A stretch of DNA of 64,000 nt from Piromyces finnis (Eukaryota > Neocallimastigomycota > Neocallimastigomycetes > Neocallimastigales > Neocallimastigaceae). The notes beneath the pieces are model-generated. The model was not told where the DNA came from, searched no databases, and worked only from the letters and a program-made list of their open reading frames with translations. Location of the stretch: the NCBI GenBank assembly GCA_002104945.1, contig MCFH01000018.1:744001-808000 (forward strand). The letters are read 5' to 3'. The position numbers and the translations under genes were made by a program. Of the stretch, positions 1 to 10,809 are shown one piece after another; the stretch's first letter is position 1, and each line of letters begins with the position of its first letter.

Positions 1-272
1 CTATATGTATTTATATTCTTGTTGGATCAAGATTATTACTTGTTATAACCTTAAATTCAGATATAGTTCCAGATGTATATGATTTAAAAGATTTTGTTCC
101 GATTTCAACCAAAGAACAATATAAATTATTGTTAAATAAAATCAGAAATCTCACTTCTAGTAAAATATTAAAATGTCCGGAAAATACTATTGACAGTTCA
201 TTTTCATATCAAGCAGGTTATAGTATATCTATGTATGATAATAATACAATAAAATCATCAGTATATTTATAA
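1..272 (+). CDS. SBP-7TM receptor copy A, 3' terminal fragment
   Basis: This is the last part of a receptor gene cut off by the left edge of the window; the frame starts at base 3 and ends in TAA at 270-272 (about 90 codons). It begins inside the seventh membrane helix, at the residues that lead into VGSRLLLVI, and then gives the cytoplasmic tail with the PISTKEQYKLL segment. It matches the second exon of copy B (4016-4480) almost base for base. The tail differs by a few substitutions: LLLNKIRNL replaces LLVNKIKSF. It is therefore a fourth member of the tandem receptor array, with an unseen 5' part to the left. Function is as for copy B. Confidence 0.85.
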   Translation, partial: ICIYILVGSRLLLVITLNSDIVPDVYDLKDFVPISTKEQYKLLLNKIRNLTSSKILKCPENTIDSSFSYQAGYSISMYDNNTIKSSVYL

Positions 273-1449
273 TAAAATGATAAAATAATTTATTTTATAA
301 TTATAAAGATAAATAAAGATAAATCATCATTTTTTATATATATGTTTATTTTAATATAAACTAAAAAATAATACAATAAAATCATCAGTATATATATATA
401 TTGAAATAATTTATATATAATTAATATGAAATTAAAGAAATAAATATAAAAGAAAGTATCAAATAAATTTAAATATTGAAAATTTACTTAACTATAAATA
501 AATATTATATCTATTATTTCATTAATATTATAATTATTAAAAAATATTATCTTTTTTTTTTTTCCATAATGTAAAATAAAAATAAAATATGAAGATATAA
601 TAATAATTAAATAAGAAACTAATTAATCTTTATTTAAAGTATATGAAATATAGTAATTTTATATAATGTATTGAAAAACCAAAAACAGATAATAATTAAG
701 TTTATACCTATAAAATTTTTATTATAGGAATTTATTAGCTTAAATTAAAATCATATATAATAATAATAGCAGAACAATAATATTAAAAAAAGTATAGATA
801 ATTGAAAAATAGTTCAGTTAAACATAAAGTATAAAACTAGTTCAATAAAAATAAATAAATAACTCTTTTTAAAGTTGAAATAAATATCATTAATTCTGAG
901 AACCTATCATTTTAAATTTTAAATTTTATTAAAAAGAAGAAATAAATATAATTATAAAAAAATTAAAAATTATAAATAAAACATTAATATGTAATAGTAT
1001 ATAAGTGTATTAAAAATACATAAATTATTATAAATTAGGTATTAGTAAATATAACTAAAAAATGAAATAATAAAATATAAGTATAAAAATGTAAAATAAA
1101 AATTGAGCAAGAAATGTAATAATGTTTATTTAAAATAGTTTATACTTAATAAAATAAATTTTATATAACGTATAAAATTGTTGGAAATAACCGAAATTGA
1201 TAATTTTTATCAATAATAAACTTAATAAGTTTAATATTTTGTTATTATAAATATAGAGTTTTGTATCTATATCAATTTATTAGAAAACTATGAATTACGT
1301 ATTTTTGTATAAAATAAAAATCAAATATTATAATAATAGGAAAAATAGTAATTTAAAAATAGTAAAATTGTATAAAAACATAATTAAATTAAATAAAGTT
1401 CATTAAATTATAATAACCTTGTAGTTTAAATAAATATTATATTACAGCT

Positions 1450-1510
1450 GAACCTTATCAATTTAATAAAGTTTTTATATGAACCTTATCAATTTAATAA
1501 AGTTTTTATA
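1450..1510. repeat. 31-bp direct tandem repeat, two copies
   Basis: The unit beginning GAACCTTATCAATTTAATAA occurs at 1450-1480 and again directly after it at 1481-1510. The second copy lacks the last base. It lies in the spacer before receptor B and has no visible function. Confidence 0.9.
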
Positions 1511-1838
1511 AAAAACAATAAAAATTATGAATAAAATATAATATATAAGAAATGCTTATAATTTATAGCTTTTTATATTATATTAGATTTATTTGCTAAG
1601 TATTTTTGAATAAAACAAAAATTTGCTCTTTACTATATTACTTTATTTTATCATTAATTTTTATAAAAAAAATAAGATTCTTTGCAATATAAAAAAAAAT
1701 AAGATTAAATAAACAAGAAAAATCTTTTATTTTCAAAATAAAATTATAATAACAATAATAATTATTACTATAACCATCAGTCTGTGTTAAGTAAATTTAA
1801 TATTTTAAAAGTAATTATTATTTTATTTTTTAAATTAT

Positions 1839-1963
1839 ATTTTATTAAATTTTAACTTTAAGGTTATAATATAAAAATTAATATATATTTATAAAAAATT
1901 ATGGTTGAAGAAGGAAAATTTATTTTTATTATTAATAAATAATTTTAAGTATATGTATTTAAA
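1839..1963 (+). promoter_or_regulatory. Conserved upstream block of receptor B with a 13-codon uORF
   Basis: The 125 bases before the start codon of copy B match those before copy D (7709-7832) with only a few changes, while the sequence further upstream has diverged. The block contains an ATG at 1901 opening a 13-codon frame (MVEEGKFIFIINK) that stops at 1942, 21 bases before the receptor ATG. If it lies in the transcribed leader it could lower translation of the receptor. Transcription start is unknown, so the leader and uORF role are inferences. Confidence 0.45.
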
Positions 1964-4480
1964 ATGTTGTTAAAATTTATTAATATAGTAAATTTATATT
2001 ATTTCAGGATAATAATATTGATAATATTTCAATGTTTTGTCGTAGGAGTATATTCTGAAAAAACAATTATAAGAGTCGGAATGAAAATACCTGATAATCC
2101 TATGATTGAAGATTTTAATAAATGGGCAATTAATTATGAATCATTAATAAATGAATATTTGTCTATTAATGCAAAAAATAAATCAATATTTAATGATGTT
2201 ACAATTTCATTCGATTTTTATAATGGATTAATTTCTAGTAATCTTGATTATGCATATGAGGAAATTACAAATGGTACTGTTGTTACCAATTTAAAAGAAA
2301 GAGTGTATGATTTAATGGTTATTGATGATCAAATTTTATTTAATGAAGAATCATTAATGGAATATTATTATTATAATTGTAATTTCGAAAGAAAATATTC
2401 TAAAAAATTATTTTTAGATTTGACGGATTATATTGATGAAGAATCATTAAATTATCATGATCTGAAAATACTTAATAGAGGAAGATTAGATGGAAGATTA
2501 TATGCTTTACCTTATGAATCTGATTTCGATAATCTGTATTATGATAATGAAAATCAAAAATCGAAAAATATAACAAAAAGTATGGAATCATTAACATGGG
2601 ATGAATTGATTGATTCAATTAATGAATCATCTTCTTATCCTTTAAGAATTTCACTTTCATATACTGAAAACTTTTTAAGCACATTTATGGAATATGCAAG
2701 TAGTTTTCATAATTTAACAAAAGAATATGATCCTCAATTTTATAAAGTATTTTATAATGACACTACAAATCAATTATATAAATCATTTTATGAATTTCTT
2801 AATAAATATACAAATAGAACTATTGATAATACATTATACGAATCTCCGGAAGATGCATTATTAAGTTTTTTAGATGGAGAATCAATATTTTATAAAGGAA
2901 AAGCATCCCAAATGTCTAGTTTTAAAGAATTTCCTAATATTTCATCGACACTTCCACCTAAATACATTAGTTCTAAATTTAGTAATTATTTAATAATAAA
3001 TAAACAAAGTGAAATTGATAAAAGTATTCTTGTAGAAATAGCGAAAGAACTTACCTCGAAAGAAATTCAACTTTTTAAAGCGAAACATTTTGGTAATATT
3101 CCGACATTTGATTTTAATGATAAATCTAATATTGAAACGTATTGTGAAATTAGTGAAATTCAAAAAGAAATTTGTCAACAACTTCGACAGATCAAAGAAA
3201 TTAATTTGAGAGATATTTTTAAATCAAAATATAGTGCAACATATTATGAAATTAGTAGTTTTTTATCTTCAAGTATTATTGAATATCTGTATGAAGATGA
3301 AATTGATTTTAATAAAATTTCAGATCTATTTAAATATTCATATGAAATGGTAACAACACAAATTGGTATATATGGAATATTATCATATATTGTATTGATT
3401 TTCTTTTCCATTATATTTATTATTGTTATGATTTTAGAAAATAAATACAAAAAAAACCCATATATAAAAGTAGTTAATCCTATGTATTGTAATTTTATCA
3501 TTTTAGGATGTATTTTTCATATATCAAAAATATTTTTCGATTTACCACCATATTCTTATATCAAAAAAATTCTAATTTTATTATTTAACCAATTTAGTAT
3601 TGATTTAATATATATTCCAATGTTAGTTTTAACTTATCGTATATATATAATATATAATTCAAATTCACTTTCAATAAAATATCTTGGTAATAAAACATTA
3701 AAAATAATTATAGGAATGATATTTTTAATAGATATTATAAGGGTTATATTTTCTATATTAGTAGAAGATATATATTATTTAACTAATTACAGTATTGTAA
3801 CAGGTCGTTATCCAATATTACTTTATGATATCAGTGATTTTTCTTACTATTTTAGATATGGTTATTGTTATATAATTGTAAGTATATTAAAATAATTATT
3901 TTTATATATTAATAAATAAATATATATATAATATATAATATATAATATATTATATAATATAAATATGTGATTAAAGATGTAAATAATTAAAATATATAAA
4001 TATTGTTTTTTTTAGTTTGGCTTATTACTTTATATGATACAAAATATACAAAGTAAAACAAAAAATATAACAGATGTTAGTTATATTTATGTTATTATAG
4101 TATTAAATATAACACAACATTTAGGAGAAAAAGTTATATTTAAATGTCAATCTGATTACTTTCCATTGTTTTTCTTTGTTGAAGTAATTATTTTATGCTT
4201 AATTCATGCTATATGTATTTATATTCTTGTTGGATCAAGATTATTACTTGTTATAACCTTAAATTCAGATATAGTTCCAGATGTATATGATTTAAAAGAT
4301 TTTGTTCCGATTTCAACCAAAGAACAATACAAATTATTGGTAAATAAAATCAAAAGTTTCACTTCTAGTAAAGTAATAAAGTGTCCGGAAAATACTATTA
4401 ACAGTTCATTTTCATATCAAGCAGGTTATAGTATATCTATGTATGATAATAATACAATAAAATCATCAGTATATTTATAA
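1964..4480 (+). CDS. SBP-7TM chimeric receptor, copy B (intact, two exons)
   Basis: Exon 1 is 1964-3877 and exon 2 is 4016-4480; the 138-bp intron starts GTAAGT and ends TTTAG, phase 0. The product has 792 residues. A signal peptide (about 14-31) ends near VYSEK. Residues 34-420 resemble a bacterial sugar-type solute-binding protein: LDLTDYID, the GRLYALPYESD...LYYD segment at about 177-193 and TWDEL at 211-215 are typical. Seven hydrophobic helices follow (about 469-491, 504-526, 535-563, 578-600, 635-648, 660-676, 690-717), as in class C GPCRs. The tail is about 75 residues. Gut fungi are known for expanded class C-like receptors with bacterial-type ligand domains, so this is probably a plasma-membrane receptor for sugars or similar nutrients acting through G proteins; ligand and coupling are inference. 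Many N-X-S/T sites suit an extracellular domain. Confidence 0.85.
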
Positions 4481-5116
4481 TAAAATGATAAAATAATTTA
4501 TTTTATAATTATAAAAATAAATCATCATTTTTTATATACATGTTTATATTAATATAAACTAAAAAAATAAATATAATATTAATTTATAAAAAACATAAAA
4601 TAAATTAAATAACAAAACTAATATAATCAAGTAATTAAAACTCATTTTAAAAAAATAATTATAATCAGTATCAGTAAATTTAAAAATATTATTAACTTAT
4701 TAATATAATTTAATATATGTAATAAGAAAAATCTGACTAAAATTAAATAAATATCAAAAATATTTTTTAAAGAATAAATGAGTCTTGTATTTATTTCTTA
4801 ATTAAAAATAAGACTTATTTTTATTATTTAATATAATAATTAAATATAAATTTAGTTTTTTTAATAAAAATAAGAATTGAATAAGAAATTTAAATATATA
4901 AATTATTTAAATAATAGGTTTTATGTAATTTTAAGTAATGTAGGGAATATCAGAAATAAAAATAATTTAATATTTTATTAATATAAAACTATGTATCTTT
5001 ATATCATTTATTAGAAATATAAAAATTTTTAACATTTATTATTTCAATAGGGTATATTCTTATATTATTTTGAATACTTTAAGGTAAAAGCCATATATTA
5101 TAATAATTAAATTATA
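4481..5116. other. AT-rich spacer between receptor B and pseudogene C
   Basis: No open frame, RNA gene or repeat of note is visible. Similarity to the receptor gene starts abruptly near 5117, so this stretch replaces the lost 5' two-thirds of copy C. Confidence 0.6.
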
Positions 5117-5686
5117 CTATATCAAGAATTTTTTTCGATTTACCACCATATTCTTATATCAAAAAAACTCTAATTTTATTTAGACAATTTAGTGTTGATT
5201 TAATATATATTCCAATGCTAGTTTTAATATATCGTATATATATAATATATAATTCAAATTCACTTTCAATAAAATATCTTAGTAATAAAACATTAAAAAT
5301 AATTATAGGAATAATATTTTTAATAGATATTATAAGAGTTATATTTTCTATACTAGTAGATGATATATATTATGGAACTGATTATGGCATTGTAACAGGT
5401 CGTTATCCAATATTATTTCATGATATCAGTAATTTTTCTCACTATTTTAAATGTGGTTATTATTATATAATTATAAGCATATTAAAATAATTATTTTTAT
5501 ATGTTAATAAATATATATATATATTATATAATATATAATATAAAATATAATATAAATATATGTTTAAAGATGTAAATAATTAAAATATATAAATATTGTT
5601 TTTTTTAGTTTGGCTTATTACTTTATATGATACAAAATATACAAAGTAAAACAAAAAATATAACAGATGTTAGTTATATTTATGTT

Positions 5687-5700
5687 ATTATAGTATTAAA
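5687..5700. repeat. SINE target-site duplication, left copy
   Basis: The sequence ATTATAGTATTAAA lies directly before the SINE and is part of the receptor exon. The same 14 bases follow the element at 6231-6244, and occur once at the uninterrupted site in copies B and D. Confidence 0.95.
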
Positions 5701-6230
5701 GTCGTTCCAGTTTCTATCCTGGTTGTTAAGACCCTCGCTTAGCATTCATAAGGCTTCTAGTTCGACCCCCGCCATTGACAGTTCTTTAGCGATTTTCCTG
5801 TTTCAGGTTTGCGCTTAAAGTATAGGGGTTAAAGGTCAATTCAGGTAAGTATAACTCTACCACCGGACTCTACCCTAAGCAGTTAATTCAGATTGGTAGT
5901 TTTCTCCGTATCAAGCGGTTTTCCCACTGAAGTTTAGAGTATACGTAGGAAGGGGTATCATTTAATTCACAGATTACTAACTATGGTCTTTGAGGGTTGT
6001 TCTCATCGCTAATCATCCTTCGCCAATAAAGGTTCAGGAGATCACTGGTGTTGGTAGCTCGGTCTTTGTGTGATAAGATCGTTAAGAGCAATAAGCCATT
6101 CCATATTAGCCCTGCCCAGAGGGATGATTGTGCCGACGTCGTTCTGATATGGCAATGTACAATAATGTACAATCACATACCATATATAACTCAGGGGGTT
6201 AGATGAGGATATATGGAAGTCTAAAAAAAA
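5701..6230 (+). mobile_element. tRNA-derived SINE with 14-bp target duplication
   Basis: This 530-bp block is much less AT-rich than everything around it and splits exon 2 of pseudogene C. It is flanked by perfect 14-bp direct repeats (ATTATAGTATTAAA at 5687-5700 and 6231-6244), and copies B and D show the empty site. The 5' end reads like a tRNA gene: a D-arm-like stretch at 5711-5730 (TTTCTATCCTGGTTGTTAAG) and a clear pol III B box AGTTCGACCCC at 5759-5769. The body of about 430 bp is unrelated to tRNA and has no coding capacity. The 3' end is a short A run (6223-6230). Head, tail and target duplication fit a SINE moved by LINE machinery supplied elsewhere. I do not recognise the body. Confidence 0.88.
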
Positions 6231-6244
6231 ATTATAGTATTAAA
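6231..6244. repeat. SINE target-site duplication, right copy
   Basis: A perfect 14-bp copy of 5687-5700 follows the A tail of the element, and the receptor exon continues from it with ATATAACAC. This places the insertion point to the base. Confidence 0.95.
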
Positions 6245-6620
6245 TATAACACAACATTTAGGGGAAAGATTTATATATAAATGTCAATCTGATTTCTTTC
6301 CATTGTTTTTCTTTGTTGAAGTAATTATTTTATGCTTAATTCATGCTATATGTATTTATATTCTTGTTGGATCAAGATTATTATTTGTTATAACCTTAAA
6401 TTCAGATATAGTTCCTAATGAGTATGATTTAAAAGATTTTGTTCCAATTTCAACCAAAGAACAATACAAATTATTGGTAAATAAAATCAAAAGTTTCACT
6501 TCTAGTAAAGTAATAAAGTGTCCGGAAAATACTATTAATAGTTCATTTTCATATCAAGCAGGTTATAGTGTATCTATATTTGATAATAACAAAATAAAAT
6601 CATCATTATATATATATTAA

Positions 6621-7832
6621 AATAATTTGTATTTTTTGATTATAAAAATAGATTTATAACTATTTTATATATATTTAAATAAACATATAAACATATTATT
6701 AAAAAGAATTAAATATAAAAGTATACGAATATATTAAACAACAAATTTTAGTTTGCAAAATAAATAAATAAAACTTATTATATAACAAAACAAGTATAAA
6801 TAAAATAATTAAAACTATTAATATATATAATTATCATAACATCATAACATATAATGAAATGAGAGAGAATTTTAGTTAAAATTAATTAAATTTAAATATT
6901 AAAAATCATCTTAACTATAAAAAAAAAGCTTATATATTGATTAAAAACATTAGCAACAACTAAAACATACTTTTATTTTCATTATTATTAAATAAATTGT
7001 TTAAGTAATATTTTAAAATTTTAATAAGTTGAATTATCCAAAAGAGTTTAGAATATTAAACAATTTAAAAAGAAGTTAATTATAAAAATATTAAAAATAA
7101 TAAATAAAATAAATAAAAAAAATGTATATGAAATATATATAATTTATAATTTTATTATTTTTATTATTAGATTAGATTTATTTGCTAAGTATTTTGTATA
7201 AAACCAAGATTTGCTCTTTACTATATTACTTTACTTTTATTATTTAATTTTATAAAAAAAAGTTAAGTTTCTTTGCAATAAAATATAAAAAATATAAATT
7301 AAAGTTAAGATTAAATTGAATAATAAAAAAAAAAATCTTATTCTTTATTTTCGAAATAAAATTATAACTACAATTAAATTTACAGTTAATTAAAATTTAT
7401 TTTGGTAAATATATAACAAATAACTATACGTAACTATGAATAAAAAGATAATATGTTGCTATATTTTTTTTATAATTTAAAATTATATGGTTTTATTATC
7501 TTTTTGATGAAATAAATAAAAACTATTAAAAAAAGTATACATGAAATATTATAATATTTAGATTGTTTTTTACATTTTCACTTTTTATTAATTAAATAGA
7601 AGTTTAAAATATTTATTTTAGTGTTTTTTTAATCGCATATTTTACATGAACTACTTGAATCGTTTAATTATAATATTTTTTTTGAAATTAAATTAAATTA
7701 TATAATTTATTTTATTAAATTTTAACTTTAAAGTTATAATAAAAAATTAATATATATTTATAAAAAATTATGGTTGAAGAAGGAAAATTTATTTTTATTA
7801 TTAATAAATAATTTTAAGTATATGTATTTAAA
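6621..7832. other. AT-rich spacer between pseudogene C and receptor D
   Basis: No gene is seen. About 7140-7330 resembles 1560-1740 before copy B (both contain TTTGCTCTTTACTATATTAC). Bases 7709-7832 are the near-identical counterpart of the conserved block before copy B. It contains the same 13-codon upstream frame, here at 7770-7811, which supports a shared promoter and leader for B and D. Confidence 0.65.
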
Positions 7833-10337
7833 ATGTTGTTAAAATTTATTAATATAGTAAATTTATATTATTTCAGGATAATAATATTGATAATATTTCA
7901 ATGTTTTGTCGTAGGAGTATATTCTGAAAAAACAATTATAAGAGTCGGAATAAAAATACCTGATAATCCTATGATTGAAGATTTTAATAAATGGGCAATT
8001 AATTATGAATCATTAATAAATGAATATTTGTCTATTAATGCAAAAAATAAATCAATATTTAATAATGTTACAATTTCATTCGACTTTTATAATGGATTAA
8101 TTTCTAGTAATATTGATTATGGATATGAGGAAATTACAAATGGTACTGTTATCACCAATTTAAAAGAAAGAGTGTATGATTTAATGGTTATTGATGATCA
8201 AATTTTATTTAATGAGGATGCGTTTATGGAATATTATTATTATAATTGTAATTTCGAAAGAAAATATTCTAAAAAATTATTTTTAGATTTGACGGATTAT
8301 ATTGATGAAGAATCATTAAATTATCATGATTCGAAAATACTTAATAGAGGAAAATTAAATGGAAAATTATATGCTTTACCTTATGAATCTGATTTCGATA
8401 ATCTGTATTATGATAATGAAAATCAAAAATCGAAAAATATAACAAAAAGTATGGAATCATTAACATGGGATGAATTGATTGATTCAATTAATGAATCATC
8501 TTCTTATCCTTTAAGAATTTCACTTTCATATACTGAAAACTTTTTAAGCACATTTATGGAATATGCAAGTAGTTTTCATAATTTAACAAAAGAATATGAT
8601 CCTCAATTTTATAAAGTATTTTATAATGACACTACAAATCAATTATATAAATCATTTTATGAATTTCTTAATAAATATACAAATAGAACTATTGATAATA
8701 CATTATACGAATCTCCGGAAGATGCATTATTAAGTTTTTTAGATGGAGAATCAATATTTTATAAAGGAAAAGCATCCCAAATGTCTAGTTTTAAAGAATT
8801 TCCTAATATTTCATCGACACTTCCACCTAAATACATTAGTTCTAAATTTAGTAATTATTTAATAATAAATAAACAAAGTGAAATTGATAAAAGTATTCTT
8901 GTAGAAATAGCGAAAGAACTTACCTCGAAAGAAATTCAACTTTTTAAAGCGAAACATTTTGGTAATATTCCGACATTTGATTTTAATGATAAATCTAATA
9001 TTGAAACGTATTGTGAAATTAGTGAAATTCAAAAAGAAATTTGTCAACAACTTCGACAGATCAAAGAAATTAATTTGAGAGATATTTTTAAATCAAAATA
9101 TAGTGCAACATATTATGAAGTTAGTGGTTATATATCTTATTATTTCATTGAATATCTGTATGAAGATGAAATTGATTTTAATAAAATCTCAAATTTATTT
9201 AAATATTCATATGAAATGGTAACAACACAAATGGGTATATATGGAATATTATCATATATTGTATTGATTTTCTTTTCCATTATATTTATTATTGTTATGA
9301 TTTTAGAAAATAAATACAAAAAAAACCCATATATAAAAGTAGTTAATCCTATGTATTGTAATTTTATCATTTTAGGATGTATTTTTCATATATCAAAAAC
9401 TTTTTTCGATTTACCACCATATTCTTATATCAAAAAAATTCTAATTTTATTATTTAACCAATTTAGTATTGATTTAATATATATTCCAATGTTAGTTTTA
9501 ACTTATCGTATATATATAATATATAATTCAAATTCACTTTCAATAAAATATCTTGGTAATAAAACATTAAAAATAATTATAGGAATGATATTTTTAATAG
9601 ATATTATAAGGGTTATATTTTCTATATTAGTAGAAGATATATATTATTCAACTAATTACAGTATTGTAACAGGTCGTTATCCAATTTTATTTCGTGATAT
9701 CAGTGATTTTTCTAACGATTATAAATATGGTTATTGTTATATAATTGTAAGTATATTAAAATAATTATTTTTATATATTAATAAATAAATATATATATAA
9801 TATATAATATATAATATATTATATAATATAAATATGTGATTAAAGATGTAAATAATTAAAATATATAAATATTGTTTTTTTTAGTTTGGCTTATTACTTT
9901 ATATGATACAAAATATACAAAGTAAAACAAAAAATATAACAGATGTTAGTTATATTTATGTTATTATAGTATTAAATATAACACAACATTTAGGAGAAGG
10001 AGTTATATTTAAATGTCAATCTGATTACTTTCCATTGTTTTTCTTTGTTGAAGTAATTATTTTATGCTTAATTCATGCTATATGTATTTATATTCTTGTT
10101 GGATCAAGATTATTACTTGTTATAACCTTAAATTCAGATATAGTTCCTAATGAGTATGATTTAAAAGATTTTGTTCCGATTTCAACCAAAGAACAATATA
10201 AATTATTGGTAAATAAAATCAGAAACTTCTCAACTAATTTATTAACAAAATATCCTAATGATTCTATTGGAAATTCAAGTTCGTTCCAAGCAGGTTATAG
10301 TATATCTATTGATAATAGTGCAATAATGTCTTCATAG
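7833..10337 (+). CDS. SBP-7TM chimeric receptor, copy D (intact, two exons)
   Basis: Exon 1 is 7833-9746 and exon 2 is 9885-10337, giving 788 residues; the 138-bp intron is identical to that of copy B. Architecture is the same: signal peptide, solute-binding-protein-like ectodomain, seven helices, cytoplasmic tail. The two proteins are identical from about residue 179 to 429. They differ in the first 175 residues by scattered changes (for example ESLMEY to DAFMEY), in the stalk before the first helix (ISSFLSSSII to VSGYISYYFI), in the loop before the fifth helix (LLYDISDFSYYFRY to LFRDISDFSNDYKY), and in the tail, which here ends SIDNSAIMSS. Both could respond to related ligands with different tuning or tail-dependent signalling; this is inference. 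It was probably made by tandem duplication with later sequence exchange. Confidence 0.85.
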
Positions 10338-10809
10338 ATACAATAATTTTATATTAATTAAAATATAAATATAATAATTTAATTATTTACTCTATAAATA
10401 TTATTAATAATTATTATAATGAATTATTTAATATCATAATAAAATATTAAAATATCGAATCAAAGAAAATTGCAAAAAGTAAAAGATATAAAAAATAATT
10501 AATTATTTTTAATAATTCTAATTACTTTTATAGTAAATTTAAAAATCTTAATATTTATATACTGATTTTTGTTGAAGAAAAGAAAATTTTATAGATTAAC
10601 TTTCTTAACTATTATTTATTTATAAATACTTTTTGAATAAACACAATGTAAAAATTTGGAAAGTTGAAATAAAATCATAATGTATATATTATTATATCTT
10701 TTTTAAATAGTATTCCTAATTATGATAAATGATACATCAACTACACAACTTTCATTTTTATCATTTTTATTTATTTATTTGAAATATGTTTAAATGTGAT
10801 AAGTTTTAT
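10338..10809. other. AT-rich spacer, convergent gene ends
   Basis: The receptor D gene (+) and the Stealth gene (-) end towards each other here. No other feature is visible; it presumably holds both 3' ends. Confidence 0.6.

Larger units (their letters stand above)
273..1963. other. AT-rich spacer between receptor copies A and B
   Basis: No gene is visible in this 1.7-kb stretch. It holds a 31-bp direct repeat (1450-1510), a segment around 1560-1740 that is recognisably repeated before copy D (about 7140-7330), and a strongly conserved block immediately before the B start codon (1839-1963). The repeated spacer segments show that the duplicated unit included upstream DNA as well as the gene. 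Confidence 0.7.
5117..6620 (+). pseudogene. Receptor copy C: 5'-truncated, donor-less, SINE-interrupted
   Basis: Similarity to copies B and D starts at the end of the second membrane helix (ISRIFFDLPPYSY), so the signal peptide, binding domain and first helices are missing. The remaining exon 1 part (5117-5472) is still in frame but lacks one codon. The intron donor is changed from GTAAGT to ATAAGC at 5473, so normal splicing should fail. The acceptor at 5607-5608 is kept. Exon 2 starts at 5609, is split at 5700 by a 530-bp SINE, resumes at the duplicated target and runs in frame to TAA at 6620. Apart from the insertion, exon 2 has no stop or frameshift, so decay looks fairly recent. No intact product is expected. 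Confidence 0.9.

Noticed and set aside
5627-5818. Open frame running from receptor exon 2 into the SINE
   Set aside because: It reads through the insertion junction at 5700 and ends inside the tRNA-derived head; it is a by-product of the insertion.
5981-6172. Open frame on the minus strand inside the SINE
   Set aside because: It lies wholly within the non-coding SINE body and has no homology I recognise.
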